64,000 nucleotides of DNA from JAFGPS01 sp964628465 (GTDB lineage: Bacteria > Planctomycetota > Phycisphaerae > Sedimentisphaerales > Anaerobacaceae), in the NCBI GenBank assembly GCA_964628465.1, contig CAZVOA010000004.1:1-64000 (forward strand). The letters run 5' to 3'. The notes under the pieces were generated by a model. The model saw nothing but the letters and a program-made list of their open reading frames with translations, was not told the DNA's origin and did not search any database. Below, piece by piece: positions 50,151 to 59,425 of the stretch (position 1 is the stretch's first letter; the number at the start of each line of letters is the position of its first letter). Position numbers and translations under genes: made by a program.

Positions 50151-51470
50151 TTACTTAGATATTTTCCCAAAGCTTTTTTGGGCGGCTTCGATTGTTTTTG
50201 AAATATCTTCTTTAGTATGAGCAAAGGAAACGAACATTGCTTCGTATGCACTTGGAGCAAGGTAAATTCCCTGTTCGAGCATTTTCAGGAAGAATTGTTT
50301 CCATATTTTAATATTTGTCGATTTGACATCAGTAAAATTCAAAACTTTCCTATCTGTGAAAAAACAGCTCATAATTGAGCCTATGCGATTGATTGTCATT
50401 GAAATTTTCGCATCTTTAGCGGCTTGAGCAAGACCTTTTTCCAGCTCCGCAGCAGAAGATTCAAGCTTCTCATAAGTACCTTCCTGGGCAAGGATGTCGA
50501 GAGTTGAGTTTGCGGCGGCGGTCGCTAACGGATTGCCGCTCAAAGTTCCAGCCTGATAAACCGGCCCCAGCGGCGCAAGCATATTCATTATTTCAGCTTT
50601 GCCTCCAATCGCGGCGGCGGGAAGGCCCCCGCCGATGATTTTGCCAAGGCATGTAATATCGGCGTTGATTCCAAAAACTTCCTGCGCCCCGCCCCTTGCG
50701 AGTCTAAAACCAGTTATCACTTCATCAAAAATCAAGAGAGCATCTTCTTCGTTACACAAATCGCGAATTGCCTGCAAATATCCATCAAGAGGAAGTACAA
50801 CGCCCATATTTGCGGCGACAGGCTCGATAAGAACCGCCGCGATATTGCCTTTATTTGCCCGAAACGCAGCTTTTACCGACTCAATATCATTGTATGGAAC
50901 TACGATAGTTTGTTTTGCGATTGCATCTGGAACTCCCGCACTTGAAGCGACCGTACCAGTGCTGGTTTCCGCTACTCCTGAACCTGCGGCGACAAGAAGG
51001 CAATCGCTATGGCCGTGGTAACAGCCAACCATTTTTATAATCAGATCTTTTTTTGTAAATCCGCGGGCGAGCCTTATTGCAGTCATAACCGCTTCTGTAC
51101 CGCTGCTAACCAGCCGGACTTTTTCGATAGAATCAAAAGAATCAATGATTTTTTGTGCCAAATCAGTCTCAGACTGGGTAGGTGCGCCAAAAGATGTGCC
51201 TTTTTGAGCAGATTTATTTATTGCTTCCAAAATTTTCGGGTGCGCATGGCCTAAAATCATCGGTCCCCACGAGCAAACGTAGTCAATATACTCGTTTCCA
51301 TCAATATCGTATATTTTTGAGCCTTTGGCATGGTCAATAAATAGCGGCTCGATTCCTGTGCCGCCAAATGCCCGAACAGGCGAATTAACACCACCTGGAA
51401 TATAATTAAGGGCGTTATTATAGGCCGCTACTGATTGTTGCCTCGTCCATGTTCCTTTTTCTGATTTCAT
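50151..51470 (-). CDS. hemL: Glutamate-1-semialdehyde 2,1-aminomutase
   Basis: 439 residues, normal length. It makes 5-aminolevulinate from glutamate-1-semialdehyde in the C5 tetrapyrrole (heme) pathway, using PLP in the cytoplasm. The opening PGGVNSPVRAFGGTGIEPLF is the standard signature, with DEVITGFRLARGGAQEVFGI for the PLP-phosphate region and CLGKIIGGGLPAAAIGGKAE containing the catalytic lysine. It is a chromosomal housekeeping gene and marks the start of the core to the right of tRNA-Tyr. No other heme gene is adjacent. Confidence 0.96.
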   Translation of the reverse strand: MKSEKGTWTRQQSVAAYNNALNYIPGGVNSPVRAFGGTGIEPLFIDHAKGSKIYDIDGNEYIDYVCSWGPMILGHAHPKILEAINKSAQKGTSFGAPTQSETDLAQKIIDSFDSIEKVRLVSSGTEAVMTAIRLARGFTKKDLIIKMVGCYHGHSDCLLVAAGSGVAETSTGTVASSAGVPDAIAKQTIVVPYNDIESVKAAFRANKGNIAAVLIEPVAANMGVVLPLDGYLQAIRDLCNEEDALLIFDEVITGFRLARGGAQEVFGINADITCLGKIIGGGLPAAAIGGKAEIMNMLAPLGPVYQAGTLSGNPLATAAANSTLDILAQEGTYEKLESSAAELEKGLAQAAKDAKISMTINRIGSIMSCFFTDRKVLNFTDVKSTNIKIWKQFFLKMLEQGIYLAPSAYEAMFVSFAHTKEDISKTIEAAQKSFGKISK

Positions 51471-51673
51471 TTAGTGCATTCCTGAAAACTTAATCAATTA
51501 ATAACAATATATTCTGTATAATGTAATATTTAGACCTCATTCTAAAACATTATAATATAACCATTTATCAATAGTAATCTTAAATAAAAAGGAAATAGTA
51601 TTTTTCTTGCAAAATCTTTCAGCAAACATATACTAATAGGTTTCATAAAAAATATATTTTTTGGAGCTTACTT

Positions 51674-53917
51674 ATGGATTTAATTAAATGGTTGCGTAAG
51701 AATAATTCAAAATTAATGGCTGTAGTTGTTATTGGTCTAATGATTGCTTTCATTGGAGGCTCTTCTTTGACGTATTTACTCAGCGGAAGAGGCAACACAA
51801 ATAAAGTAATTGCACACTATGGCGACAACATCGCTATTAAACAATATGATTTAATGGCCGCACAACAGGAACTTGATATTCTCGGAGCCCTTCAGGCTCA
51901 AACGATTCTTAAAGCATTACAGGATCCAGTTGATCAATCACCAAATTTACAAGCTCTCATATTGGGTGAACTGCTCTTTTCTGAATCGAGGCCATCACGG
52001 GAAGTAGTTGCTTACCTGCAGCAGACTTCAGGAAAATATCAGCATAGAATCAACAAAAAGCAAATTAACGATTTATACAAATTGTCCGCGTCTAACTTCT
52101 ATTACTGGTTTCTCTTGGATAAAGAAGCGCAGGGCGTTGGTTTCAAAATTTCCAATGAAACAGTTCGCAGCATGCTTTCTCAGGCATTGCCGCAACTGAC
52201 AGGACAACAATATTCTCAGTTTATTAATAATCTGATGAAATCAAGTGGAATTACCGAAGATAGAATACTTACCGTTTTCGGTAAATTGCTCTCTGTTATT
52301 CAGTTCGCAAGTTCAATAAGCACCGGGCAGGATATTACAACCCGGCAGTTGAAATATCTCGCATCTTCGCAGATGGAAACTGTCGATATCGAATTTTTGA
52401 AAATTAATTCCGAAAAATTCCTTGATAAAATAGAAAACCCAACCGAACAGCAAATATCTGAACAATTTGAAAAATATAAAGATTTCTTCCCGAGCGAAGT
52501 AACCAGCGAAAATCCTTATGGCTTTGGTTACAAGCTGCCAAACAGAGTTCAACTTGAATACATGTCGCTTAAACTTGACGAAGTTAAAAATATAATAAAA
52601 GAACCGACTGATGACGAACTCAGCAAATTTTATAATGACAATAAAAGCAGTTCTTTTACGGAGCAAGTGAAAGTAAATCCAGACGACCCGAATTCAGAGA
52701 CGATTTCCAGAACCAGACCGTTCTCTGAAGTATTGGATCAAATAAAAGACTATCTTATTCAGGAAAAGATTAACCTGAAAGCTGATAGTATTCTTCAGGA
52801 AGCCAAATTACTGGCAGACGGCTCACTTCAGGATTACAACGATACGGAACTTGATAAGCTCAGTATTGAAGAACGAAAAAAGCTCACCAAAAACTATGCT
52901 GATATAGCAAAACAGTTAAGCGAAAAATATAATATTAAGATATACCAGGGTGTTACCGGAGAACTTAGCGCCGAGGACATGCAAACCGAAGAGCGGCTTT
53001 CACAATTATATAAAGAAGGCTACATAAGCGAACTTAATTTGGCGCGAATAGTTTTTAGTCTCGAACAATTCGATATGACTCTGCTCGGTACATATGAGTC
53101 AATAAAACCCGAACTATATTTAAGCGTAGTACCGATTAAAGATAAATCCGCTTCTGACAAAACTATGTCAATTGTAAGAACGGTTAAAGCGATAAATTCA
53201 TCCGTCCCGGAAAGTGCTGAGTTGACATATAGCAAAAAGCCGTTTATTTTCGACCCTAATCAGGAAAATAAAAAAGAAAATACCGTTTCAATAAAAGAAA
53301 ACATTATTAAAGACATTAAATGTCTTGCGGCGATGGATAAAGCAAGAACAAAAGCAAATGAATTTCTTGAATTGGCATCAACCCAGGAAGACCTTGTATG
53401 GGAAAATGCCATTGATAAGTTTAACGAGCTTTATGAACAGGAATATCCTAAAGACGCGAACGACACCGATGTAGCAAAGGCAGAAGACAGTAACGAGCCG
53501 GCTTTCAAACTGGAAGACCATTATTCGCTGACTAAATTATCAAAAGAAGCATTCCTGACAATATTACAGAATCAGGATAATCCGGCTTCAGAAGGAATTA
53601 AGAACCTTCTGAATAAAGAATCTCAATTTCTCGATATTATTTTCTCGATGGCGCCAAAGGATAGTAATGCACCTGAATTTAATCCTAAAATTGTCGAATT
53701 CAAACCTGATTTAAGTTTCTATGTTATTAAAAACATTTCTAAAAATCATCTTTGGAAAGAAAATTTCGAGAGAATGAAATCTTATTTGTCATACAAAAAG
53801 GACTTAAGCGAGTCACAAAGCCTGGCTCTGAACCAATTCAATCCAGAGAATATCTTAAAACGCATGAACTTCAGTTTTGCTGATGAAGTAAAAAATGATT
53901 CCAGCAAAAAGGAATAA
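51674..53917 (+). CDS. PpiD/SurA-N-like membrane-anchored folding factor
   Basis: 747 residues with GGAG 8 bp before the ATG. The N-terminus MDLIKWLRKNNSKLMAVVVI and the single transmembrane helix (about 14-36), followed by IAHYGDNIAIKQYDLMAAQQ, match the SurA_N_3/PpiD-like group that planctomycetes carry. The rest, exported and helical, resembles a chaperone crank; I see no clear parvulin (PPIase) domain. It should assist folding of envelope proteins. The next two genes, small membrane proteins, follow within 51 bp and 5 bp, so an operon is likely. Confidence 0.72.
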   Translation: MDLIKWLRKNNSKLMAVVVIGLMIAFIGGSSLTYLLSGRGNTNKVIAHYGDNIAIKQYDLMAAQQELDILGALQAQTILKALQDPVDQSPNLQALILGELLFSESRPSREVVAYLQQTSGKYQHRINKKQINDLYKLSASNFYYWFLLDKEAQGVGFKISNETVRSMLSQALPQLTGQQYSQFINNLMKSSGITEDRILTVFGKLLSVIQFASSISTGQDITTRQLKYLASSQMETVDIEFLKINSEKFLDKIENPTEQQISEQFEKYKDFFPSEVTSENPYGFGYKLPNRVQLEYMSLKLDEVKNIIKEPTDDELSKFYNDNKSSSFTEQVKVNPDDPNSETISRTRPFSEVLDQIKDYLIQEKINLKADSILQEAKLLADGSLQDYNDTELDKLSIEERKKLTKNYADIAKQLSEKYNIKIYQGVTGELSAEDMQTEERLSQLYKEGYISELNLARIVFSLEQFDMTLLGTYESIKPELYLSVVPIKDKSASDKTMSIVRTVKAINSSVPESAELTYSKKPFIFDPNQENKKENTVSIKENIIKDIKCLAAMDKARTKANEFLELASTQEDLVWENAIDKFNELYEQEYPKDANDTDVAKAEDSNEPAFKLEDHYSLTKLSKEAFLTILQNQDNPASEGIKNLLNKESQFLDIIFSMAPKDSNAPEFNPKIVEFKPDLSFYVIKNISKNHLWKENFERMKSYLSYKKDLSESQSLALNQFNPENILKRMNFSFADEVKNDSSKKE

Positions 53918-53967
53918 CTGATTGGTTAGCTGAGTTATAAACGGAATTAACTACCCAGACTATTATT

Positions 53968-54369
53968 ATGGCATCGCCGTTAAAAAGTAATAACATTATG
54001 TTTTTCATAATCGTAGGCCTGCTCGGCTGGTTCATTCCGGGCGGCGGTCATTTTGTTATAAACAAAAAAACGCATGCTTTAATAATATTCTTTTTCATAA
54101 TGATAACCTTCATAATCGGATTATATATCGGCTCGATAGCCGTAATCGATCCTGTTGGTTCAAAACCATGGTATGCGGCCCAGGTTATGAACTCTCCCGC
54201 GGTTATGATTTTGGGACATATTTCCGAAACAGGCGGGTATTATGCCTATGGAAAAGCCGCTGAAATCGGCCAGATTTATACGAGCATCGCGGGACTGCTA
54301 AATCTTTTATGTATGATAAACGCTGTGTATTGGGCGTATCTTATTAAAACAGAACACGCTGGAGAATAA
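53968..54369 (+). CDS. DUF6677-like membrane protein
   Basis: 133 residues. FFIIVGLLGWFIPGGGHFVI is the DUF6677 opening, followed by a second helix (LIIFFFIMITFIIGLYIG) and a last helix with YTSIAGLLNLLCMINAVYWA. This family is largely planctomycete and usually sits next to PpiD-like or similar genes, as here. Function unknown; probably an inner-membrane accessory of envelope biogenesis. Confidence 0.72.
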   Translation: MASPLKSNNIMFFIIVGLLGWFIPGGGHFVINKKTHALIIFFFIMITFIIGLYIGSIAVIDPVGSKPWYAAQVMNSPAVMILGHISETGGYYAYGKAAEIGQIYTSIAGLLNLLCMINAVYWAYLIKTEHAGE

Positions 54370-54373
54370 TATT

Positions 54374-54622
54374 TTGATAACTTTTTCTCAGATAATTGCC
54401 AGTTTTACACAACCTGTGAATATTGGTGTAAATCCGCAATCAATGCTGTGGCTGATTCCGCTATTCGTTTCTTTTTCCATAGTCTATAAAACAACAAAAC
54501 TGCCAAATATTAAATTCACTTCTTTCATAAAAGATGTTGCTATTCTTTTCGGTTCAATCATGATTTTTATAATTATCACAGCCGCGGTTTTATATTCGTT
54601 TGCATGGATATTAACCGAATAA
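54374..54622 (+). CDS. Small membrane hypothetical protein
   Basis: 82 residues from a TTG at 54374, with GGAG overlapping the end of the previous gene. Hydrophobic segments at about 25-37 and 55-75. Likely translated with DUF6677. No family recognised; the start codon is uncertain. Confidence 0.5.
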   Translation: MITFSQIIASFTQPVNIGVNPQSMLWLIPLFVSFSIVYKTTKLPNIKFTSFIKDVAILFGSIMIFIIITAAVLYSFAWILTE

Positions 54623-54700
54623 CCTCGATTTTTGCAAAGAAATCGTTACTTTAGACGATAATATAGGAAATAAATACAAACCTATTTTCCGATAATAATA

Positions 54701-54729
54701 TTGACTTTTTGTAGTCATTAATGTATAAT
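54701..54729 (+). promoter_or_regulatory. Sigma-70 consensus promoter for the protease gene
   Basis: TTGACT (54701-54706), 17-bp spacer, TATAAT (54724-54729), about 100 bp before the serine protease start. One of the best promoter matches in the window. Confidence 0.8.
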
Positions 54730-54829
54730 ATTATCTCATATTAGATTAATATAACTTGAAATGTGAATGTGCAATTTTAAGTAATTTCCACAATTCAAAG
54801 TATCTTTATTATTTGAAAAGGAGATTATC

Positions 54830-55873
54830 ATGACTAAGAGATTGTTTTCAAGATTATCATTGTCGATTATGGTTATTGTAGGACTTCTTGTCTTGACAAG
54901 TTCAGCATTTGCTCAAGGCAGAAGCGAGCAGGCTTTTGAGCGAGTAAAACAAGTTCAAGAAAGAAATACTGCAAATCTTCTGGCCAGAGCAGATGTTGTC
55001 GGTACAGCTATCAGTCTCGACCAGAACGGCCAACCGATATTGCAAGTTCTTATAGACAATCCGGTCAGGGGAAATATACCAAGATTAATTGAAGGTGTAC
55101 CTGTCCAATTGTTAATATGTGGGAAAATATATGCGCTACCAAAACCAGATCAAACAGGAAAACCTCCAAAAACTCCTGAAGATCCAATAGACCCAACCGC
55201 TCGCTTTAATCGCCCTGTTCCAATTGGAGTTTCAACTGGACACCCGGACATCACTGCAGGAACAATAGGTTGCAGAGTTACCGATGGAATTTCTGTCTAT
55301 GCTCTAAGTAACAACCATGTCTATGCTAATTGTAATCACGCTGTTCTTGATGATAGCGTATTACAGCCTGGAGCTTATGATGGAGGTGGTGAAGGAGATA
55401 TAATCGGTTATCTTGCTGCTTATCAAGAAATCAATTTTACTGGTGGTGACAATACTATAGATGCGGCTATTGCCTTAGTCGATACAAGTACTGTCGGTAT
55501 TAGTACACCATCTGATGGTTATGGTACCCCAAAAAGCCAAACAATATCGGCCTATATTAACCAAAAAGTGAAGAAATATGGGCGAACAACTGGTTTTACA
55601 AAGGGAAGCGTTATTGCCATCAATGCTATTGTTGAAGTTGTTTATGGCGAAGATGGTACAGCGAATTTTATAAATCAAATTGTCATATCACCAGGAACTT
55701 TTAGTGCAGGCGGAGACTCTGGATCGCTGATAGTAGCTGATGGCATAGGTAAAAACAAACAGGATGACCGTAAACCAGTCGGCCTGTTGTTCGCAGGCAG
55801 TAGTTTATACACAATAGCAAATCCTATCGATAACGTTCTTAATGCTTTGGGTGTCACAATAGATGGTGATTAG
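54830..55873 (+). CDS. Secreted trypsin-like serine protease
   Basis: 347 residues; AAGGAG 7 bp before the ATG. A signal peptide (LSIMVIVGLLVLTSSAFAQG, cleaved about residue 29) leads to a short propeptide-like segment (about 45-85, DVVGTAISLDQNGQPILQVL) and a chymotrypsin-fold domain. The triad is visible: His163 in SNNHVYAN, Asp211 in NTIDAAIALVD, and Ser297 in AGGDSGSLIV. It is therefore exported and likely active outside the inner membrane. A consensus promoter precedes it and a terminator follows, so it is transcribed alone or with the short gene at 56008. Confidence 0.83.
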   Translation: MTKRLFSRLSLSIMVIVGLLVLTSSAFAQGRSEQAFERVKQVQERNTANLLARADVVGTAISLDQNGQPILQVLIDNPVRGNIPRLIEGVPVQLLICGKIYALPKPDQTGKPPKTPEDPIDPTARFNRPVPIGVSTGHPDITAGTIGCRVTDGISVYALSNNHVYANCNHAVLDDSVLQPGAYDGGGEGDIIGYLAAYQEINFTGGDNTIDAAIALVDTSTVGISTPSDGYGTPKSQTISAYINQKVKKYGRTTGFTKGSVIAINAIVEVVYGEDGTANFINQIVISPGTFSAGGDSGSLIVADGIGKNKQDDRKPVGLLFAGSSLYTIANPIDNVLNALGVTIDGD

Positions 55874-55912
55874 CAATTCTATTTGATAAATTATATATTA
55901 CTTCGATACTAC

Positions 55913-55951
55913 AGGGGCATAGATTGAAATAATCTCTGCCCCTTAATTTTT
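55913..55951 (+). terminator. Rho-independent terminator after the protease gene
   Basis: AGGGGCA (55913-55919) pairs with TGCCCCT (55937-55943) and AGATT with AATCT inside, followed by TAATTTTT. Confidence 0.8.
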
Positions 55952-56007
55952 AATTGTCTTATTTAATTAAACCGAAGACTTTGACATAAAGATAAAAAGG
56001 AAATATT

Positions 56008-56235
56008 ATGCCAGAGAAAAACATCGAACAGGTACAAAAAGAACATTACCGCCAATGGATGACTATACCAGGAGTCGAGAGCGTTGCGATTGGTTTTATG
56101 AAAGACAAGCCTTGCATCATAGTATTTTCTTCTATCCAAGCAGATGAACTTCTTGCAAAGATACCCTCGAAAGTAGATGGGTATCAAGTTATTATCAAGC
56201 AAACAGGTAAATTTCACGCTTCTAATAACCAATAG
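56008..56235 (+). CDS. Stand-alone propeptide-like protein
   Basis: 75 residues, AAAAGGAAATATT before the ATG. The phrase IPGVESVAIGFMKDKPCIIV and then LLAKIPSKVDGYQVIIKQTG parallels the propeptide-like segment of the adjacent serine protease (VVGTAISLDQNGQPILQVLI and IPRLIEGVPVQL). It has no signal peptide. It may inhibit or chaperone the protease, or be a duplicated remnant of its N-terminal part. Confidence 0.6.
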   Translation: MPEKNIEQVQKEHYRQWMTIPGVESVAIGFMKDKPCIIVFSSIQADELLAKIPSKVDGYQVIIKQTGKFHASNNQ

Positions 56236-56355
56236 ATATTTATAATAATTTTTGAAATTTACAAATTCTTCACTTGACAGAACCACTAACTTTATAGTAA
56301 ATAAATATCTATATAATTATTTGAAAGTTTTTTAATGTTTAATTTTAGGGAAAAC

Positions 56356-56481
56356 ATGCATAGGCAATTAACAAGCCGTAAGGCGGCCACGATGCTTATG
56401 CGCACAGGTCTAACTGCATGCACAACAAAGACTTATGCTCTTGTTATTATTGTATGCGTACATAAAGAGCCTGTTCCCTAA
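56356..56481 (+). CDS. Leader peptide of a putative attenuator
   Basis: 41 codons from the ATG at 56356 (AGGGA upstream), or 48 from 56335. The last part is rich in branched-chain codons (ALVIIVCV) before the end at TAA 56479-56481. It is immediately followed by competing hairpins and a terminator. A sequence of this kind without any domain is best read as a translated leader whose ribosome stalls when charged Leu/Val/Ile tRNA is low. Confidence 0.5.
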   Translation: MHRQLTSRKAATMLMRTGLTACTTKTYALVIIVCVHKEPVP

Positions 56482-56547
56482 AAGACTTTAGAAATAATTG
56501 AGATTTGAAAAGCCTTTCAGGGAATATAAAACCTGGAAGGCTTTTTT
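56474..56547 (+). promoter_or_regulatory. Attenuator: antiterminator and terminator hairpin
   Basis: The terminator is AAAGCCTTTCAGG (56509-56521) paired with CCTGGAAGGCTTT (56532-56544), one G-T pair, then TTT. TTCCCT (56474-56479), at the end of the leader codons, can instead pair with AGGGAA (56519-56524) inside that stem, which would prevent the terminator. The operon with the methyltransferase starts 31 bp later. Confidence 0.55.
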
Positions 56548-56577
56548 ATTTGGGAACAATTATTTAAAAGGAAAAAA

Positions 56578-57300
56578 ATGGAAGCCAAACAAAGTAAGCC
56601 AGAATGGCAATATGATGAAATGAAATTATGTGGTGTAAAGTTCGATGCTGAAGAGTTTGCCGATAAATATGATAAGCATCACGAAAAATTCAGAGATTAT
56701 AAAAAAGAAGCTCAGCAGCGAATCGAACTGCTTGCGCTTAATAAGCAATCTACCATACTCGATATGGGTTGCGGAACTGGTGCGTTTGCAATTCACGCCG
56801 CAGGTTATTATAAAAAGATTTACGCCGTAGATGTTTCTGAATTGATGATAAATCATGCTCGAAGAAAAGCTAACGAAGCCGGTATTGATAATATCGAGTT
56901 TTGTCACGGGGGCTTTTTAACATATGAACACAAGGACAAACCGGTTGACGGAATCGTGTGTTCACTTGTATTGCATCATTTGCCGGATTTCTGGAAACAG
57001 GCAGCGCTGACAAGATTAGCACAAATGCTCAAACCTGGCGGCAGATTTCTATTGTTCGATGTAGTATTCTCATTCGATATCAATAAATATAAAGCTTCGA
57101 TAGAAAAATACATCAAAACGATGGTTGAGCGATTGGGACTCGAAATGCAGCAGGAACTCGAAACACATTTTCGACAGGAATATAGTACGTTCGGCTGGAT
57201 TATGGAAGAAATGCTCAAACGGGCAGGCTTTAAAATTAATAAATCAGATTATATTGAAGGCTTTTTCGCTAATTATCTTTGTACAAAGAAAGATGAATAA
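56578..57300 (+). CDS. Class I SAM-dependent methyltransferase
   Basis: 240 residues, AAAGGA 7 bp before the ATG. Motif I ILDMGCGTGAFAIHAA (about 60) binds AdoMet; the motif IV-like VDGIVCSLVLHHLPDF and LKPGGRFLLFDVVFS follow. The substrate is not evident; the pattern is that of UbiE/small-molecule methyltransferases. It opens an operon with a DMT permease and an aminotransferase, and lies behind the attenuator. Confidence 0.82.
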   Translation: MEAKQSKPEWQYDEMKLCGVKFDAEEFADKYDKHHEKFRDYKKEAQQRIELLALNKQSTILDMGCGTGAFAIHAAGYYKKIYAVDVSELMINHARRKANEAGIDNIEFCHGGFLTYEHKDKPVDGIVCSLVLHHLPDFWKQAALTRLAQMLKPGGRFLLFDVVFSFDINKYKASIEKYIKTMVERLGLEMQQELETHFRQEYSTFGWIMEEMLKRAGFKINKSDYIEGFFANYLCTKKDE

Positions 57301-57302
57301 TT

Positions 57303-58193
57303 ATGCAGCGATTGACAAAAACAAACGAATACAAAGGAATAATATTAATGCTGTCTTCATCTGTGGCGTTCTGTGTAATGTCCGCTCTTGTGAAGTACGC
57401 ATCCAATATCGATCCATACAAAACAACTCTGTTTCGTTTTATAATTGGACTCGGTATATTGGGTACCGGAGCATTGTTCGGAAAAATACAACTACGATTC
57501 GTGCATGGGCGATTATTATTTCTCCGCGGCTTGTTCGGCGGGACATCGATACTTTTATTTTTCTTATCGATTTCCAAACTCGGTGTTGGCAAGGGAACCG
57601 TTCTTATATATTCTTTTCCTGTATTCGGAACGATTTTCAGTGTAATCTTTCTAAAAGAAAAACTCGGCGCACTTCGTCTCAGTTCAATAATAGCTGCTTT
57701 TGCCGGTATATTTTTACTTGCGGCAGACAATGGAAACGGCTCATCTTTACTGGGCAACTTTGGTAAATATGAACTTCTTGCTGTCTTGGGAGCCGTACTT
57801 GGTGGATTAGCTTTAGTAATTGTGAAAAAACTTCACGACACGGATTCTTCATACGCGATATATTTTTCGCAATGCGTAATAGGTCTGTGGGTTGTCGCGC
57901 TTCCGGCTAATATAGTACCATGCGCAATAGGATTTTCAGGCGGATTCCTGCTTGTCGCTATCGGTATCGTGTCAACAATCGGACAGCTTCTTTCGACACA
58001 AGGATATAAATATTTACCGGTTTCAACCGGTTCATTGCTTGGAATGCTTGTACCAGTACTAAGTTATATAGTTGGAGTGATATTGTTTCATGAATCTTTT
58101 TCGATAAATTCAGCAATAGGTTCATTGATTGTAATTACTTCATGCGTCGTTGTATTAGTTGGAACAAATAACCAAAGAAAGGATAATTTATGA
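57303..58193 (+). CDS. EamA/DMT-family permease
   Basis: 296 residues with ten predicted transmembrane helices and two EamA halves (first half opens GIILMLSSSVAFCVMSALVK; second half opens LLAVLGAVLGGLALVIVKKL). Such permeases often export amino acids or metabolites. It starts 2 bp after the methyltransferase stop and overlaps the next aminotransferase by 4 bp, so the three are coupled. The substrate could be the aminotransferase's amino acid, which is inference. Confidence 0.82.
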   Translation: MQRLTKTNEYKGIILMLSSSVAFCVMSALVKYASNIDPYKTTLFRFIIGLGILGTGALFGKIQLRFVHGRLLFLRGLFGGTSILLFFLSISKLGVGKGTVLIYSFPVFGTIFSVIFLKEKLGALRLSSIIAAFAGIFLLAADNGNGSSLLGNFGKYELLAVLGAVLGGLALVIVKKLHDTDSSYAIYFSQCVIGLWVVALPANIVPCAIGFSGGFLLVAIGIVSTIGQLLSTQGYKYLPVSTGSLLGMLVPVLSYIVGVILFHESFSINSAIGSLIVITSCVVVLVGTNNQRKDNL

Positions 58194-59371
58194 ATAGCCT
58201 GTTCGCTGCACGAATGAAAAATGTTCCTAAATCTTTCATTCGTGAAATTTTAAAAGTAACTCAAAATCCTGATATAATCTCTTTCGCGGGTGGACTTCCT
58301 AATCCGCGTTTTTTCCCAGTTAAAGAAATTACAGAAGCTGCAACAGATGTATTGAATGGAACGGATATATCTGCTCTGCAGTACGGCACAACCGAAGGAT
58401 ATCCGCCTTTACGCGAATATATTGCGCAAAGATATCGCGACAAGAATATTTTAGATATTACCGCCGATGAGATACTAATCACAAACGGCTCACAGCAGGG
58501 ATTGGATTTAATTGGTAAAGTTTTCGTGAGTAAAGGTGACAAGATAGCAATCGAAAAACCTGCGTATCTTGGCGCAATCCAGGCGTTTTCGGTTTACGAG
58601 CCTCAGTTTTTCCCTGTGCCTCTTTTAGAGGATGGAGTTGATATTGAGCGTCTTGAAAATGTTCTGAATGAAAATAGTATCAAGTTTTTTCACACGGTGA
58701 TAAATTTCCAGAATCCATCTGGTATTAGTTATTCGGAATCCAAACGCAAAGAACTGGCGGAGTTACTCAAGAAATACAATACGATTGTAGTTGAAGATGA
58801 TCCGTACTCAAATTTACGATTTTCCGGAACTGCGCCAAAATCCATGCGAAGCTTTATGGACGGCCAGGCGATTTTGCTTGGTTCGTTTTCCAAAACAATT
58901 GCTCCGGGTATGCGGCTTGGCTGGATTTGTGCTAAAAGTGAAATCATGGATAAACTTATTATAGCCAAACAGGCAAGTGACTTGCACTCAAATTCTCTCT
59001 GCCAGAGAATTGTCCATAAGTACCTGATAAACAATGACGTGAATAAACATATAGAGACAATAATCAATGTTTATAAAAAGCAAAGAGATGCTATGATAAC
59101 CGCGATTGAAAAATATTTTCCATCGGAAGTCAAATTTACCAGGCCAGAAGGCGGAATGTTTTTATGGGCGACTCTTCCTGAACATTTATCGGCTTTGGAA
59201 CTATTTGAAAATACCGTGAAGGAAAATGTCGTGTTTGTCCCTGGTACTCCGTTTTATATCGACGGAGACGGAAAAAATAATATGAGATTAAACTTCTCGA
59301 ACGCGGATGAAAACGTTATTGAAGAAGGAATAAAAAGATTAGGAACCATAATCAGAAAATCGTTGATTTAA
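58190..59371 (+). CDS. PLP-dependent aminotransferase (2-aminoadipate/LysN-like, class I/II)
   Basis: 393 residues. The N-terminal FAGGLPNPRFFP is the LysN/MocR-aminotransferase-like hallmark; the PLP-lysine segment is LLGSFSKTIAPGMRLGWI; substrate-carboxylate Arg appears in NMRLNFSNA. LysN-type enzymes use 2-aminoadipate, branched-chain or aromatic amino acids. The leader upstream, rich in Leu/Val/Ile, points to branched-chain substrates but does not settle the matter. No HTH domain, so it is not a MocR regulator. Confidence 0.85.
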   Translation: MNSLFAARMKNVPKSFIREILKVTQNPDIISFAGGLPNPRFFPVKEITEAATDVLNGTDISALQYGTTEGYPPLREYIAQRYRDKNILDITADEILITNGSQQGLDLIGKVFVSKGDKIAIEKPAYLGAIQAFSVYEPQFFPVPLLEDGVDIERLENVLNENSIKFFHTVINFQNPSGISYSESKRKELAELLKKYNTIVVEDDPYSNLRFSGTAPKSMRSFMDGQAILLGSFSKTIAPGMRLGWICAKSEIMDKLIIAKQASDLHSNSLCQRIVHKYLINNDVNKHIETIINVYKKQRDAMITAIEKYFPSEVKFTRPEGGMFLWATLPEHLSALELFENTVKENVVFVPGTPFYIDGDGKNNMRLNFSNADENVIEEGIKRLGTIIRKSLI

Positions 59372-59425
59372 AATAGTTTTATCAAATACTTTACTAATAA
59401 ATATAAATCGTTTAGGAATAATAAT

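Noticed and set aside
53924..53933. Third GGTTAGCTGA as part of the island motif set
   Set aside because: It lies in the core region behind the PpiD-like gene without the accompanying GCGCCTTTTA, so it is probably chance.
57125..57766. 213-codon frame overlapping the methyltransferase and permease
   Set aside because: It is a shadow of two clear genes in another frame.
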